DNA of 64,000 nucleotides from positions 62,001-126,000 of the forward strand of contig NZ_JFCA01000008.1 in NCBI RefSeq assembly GCF_000612585.1. The letters run 5' to 3'. A model generated the notes under the pieces. It was not told where the DNA came from and did no database searches. It worked only from the letters and a program-made list of their open reading frames with translations. The position numbers were made by a program, and so were the translations under genes. Positions 63,265 to 64,000 of the stretch are shown here, in pieces (positions within the stretch are counted from its first letter, which is position 1; each line of letters starts with the position of its first letter). The stretch comes from Pseudomonas sp. CHM02. Its GTDB lineage: Bacteria > Pseudomonadota > Gammaproteobacteria > Pseudomonadales > Pseudomonadaceae.

Positions 63265-64000
63265 ATGAGCGAGATGGATGACCTGGCGGCCTTCGCCGTG
63301 CTGATCGAAGCCGGCAGTTTTACCTTGGCCGCCGAGCAGTTGGGTTGCAGCAAGGGGCAGTTGTCCAAGCGCATCAGCCAGTTGGAGGCGCGGTTTTCCG
63401 TGGTGCTGCTGCACCGCACTACGCGTAAGCTCAGCCTTACCGCCGCCGGCGCGGCGCTGTTGCCCCAGGCCCAGGCCTTGGTGGTGCAGGTGGAACGCGC
63501 CCGTCAGGCCTTGGCCCGGCTCAAGGATGACCTGGCAGGACCTGTGCGCATGACGGTTCCGGTGTCGTTGGGCGAAACCTTCTTCGACGGCTTGTTGCTG
63601 GAGTTTTCCAAGCAATACCCGCAGGTGCAGATCGAGCTGGAGCTCAACAACAACTACCGCGACCTGGCGCGAGATGGCTTTGACCTGGCGGTACGCTCAG
63701 GCGCGACTGAAAATGAGCGCCTCGTCGCCAAACCGTTGCTGGCCTGGCATGAGATGACCTGCGCCAGCCCGGCCTACCTTGAGCAGCATGGCGAACCACA
63801 AACGCCAGCCGAACTGGCCGGCCACACCTGTTTGCTCAACAGCCACTACAGTGGCCGTGAAGAATGGCTCTACCACCAGCAGCACGAATTGCTGCGGGTG
63901 CGGGTCAGCGGCACCTTTGCCTCCAACCACTACAACCTGTTGAAAAAGGCCGCGTTGGTCGGCGCCGGTATCGCACGCCTGCCGTCCTACGTGCTGCCAG
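63265..64000 (+). CDS. LysR-family transcriptional regulator, N-terminal part (cut by the window end)
   Basis: 245 codons to the window edge; the C-terminus is missing. The N-terminal winged helix-turn-helix is clear (DLAAFAVLIEAGSFTLAAEQ, then GCSKGQLSKRISQLEARFSV). The LysR substrate-binding domain follows, with GPVRMTVPVSLGETFFDGLL and DLAVRSGATENERLVAKPL, as in CrgA/AaeR-type regulators. It is divergent from the SDR-like gene, which it probably controls. The ATG has only a weak ribosome site. It is not broken by frameshifts within the window. Confidence 0.88.
   Translation, partial: MSEMDDLAAFAVLIEAGSFTLAAEQLGCSKGQLSKRISQLEARFSVVLLHRTTRKLSLTAAGAALLPQAQALVVQVERARQALARLKDDLAGPVRMTVPVSLGETFFDGLLLEFSKQYPQVQIELELNNNYRDLARDGFDLAVRSGATENERLVAKPLLAWHEMTCASPAYLEQHGEPQTPAELAGHTCLLNSHYSGREEWLYHQQHELLRVRVSGTFASNHYNLLKKAALVGAGIARLPSYVLP

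Overview
The window looks like a core-genome segment of a Pseudomonas of the fluorescens group. The evidence is GC-rich sequence with strong G/C third-position bias, the run dnaE-accA-tilS-pyrG-kdsA-eno-ftsB-ispD ... ispF-truD-surE-pcm-nlpD-rpoS that is characteristic of pseudomonads, and many short palindromic REP elements with cores such as GTGGGAGCTGGCTTGCC or TGTAGGAGCCGGCTTGCC, as found between genes in this group. I see no tRNA, rRNA, CRISPR array, insertion sequence, prophage or integrase.

Layout. 1-20.0 kb: housekeeping genes on the plus strand, covering the end of rnhB, replication (dnaE), fatty-acid, CTP, LPS and isoprenoid precursors, enolase, cell division, tRNA modification, stress survival (surE, pcm) and the NlpD-like protein followed by rpoS. 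A glutathione-dependent formaldehyde oxidation pair (adhC, fghA) with a divergent LysR regulator sits inside it. 20.0-32.1 kb: a cold-shock gene, dcd, then a four-enzyme DNA repair set (nuclease/phosphoesterase, Lhr-type helicase, ATP-dependent DNA ligase, beta-CASP exonuclease) on the minus strand, split into two coupled pairs by a five-gene basic amino-acid ABC transporter operon resembling aotJQMOP.

32.4-44.3 kb: a QuiP-like N-terminal nucleophile acylase and a glutathione transferase, then an iron-siderophore unit: TonB receptor, PiuC-type hydroxylase, periplasmic binding protein, permease and ATPase on the minus strand, with a strong Fur-box match at the receptor promoter and a divergent two-component system. 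44.3-48.5 kb: small, poorly characterised genes, including two SEC-C zinc-motif proteins, a LEA-type lipoprotein, a DUF6231-like protein, an OmpA-family lipoprotein, a secreted collagen-like protein and a CopD-like membrane protein.

48.6-64 kb: dinG, a secreted agarase-like glycoside hydrolase, an EstB-type esterase, an OmpA-family lipoprotein with a histone-H1-like tail, pdxH, a SlyB-like lipoprotein, nhaA, a Cds1-like cysteine desulfhydrase, a FAD-dependent dehydrogenase, a lipoprotein, a short-chain dehydrogenase-like protein and a truncated LysR regulator at the right edge.

The observations most worth a second look are the split repair cluster, the self-contained siderophore uptake unit with its own sensor pair, a terminator-like hairpin whose U-tract touches the ispF start codon, a REP element that supplies the stop codons of two converging genes, a REP element with multiplied end repeats, and the absence of an rsmZ-like sequence after rpoS. 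I found no convincing wholly new multi-gene system; most of the window is ordinary core genome.
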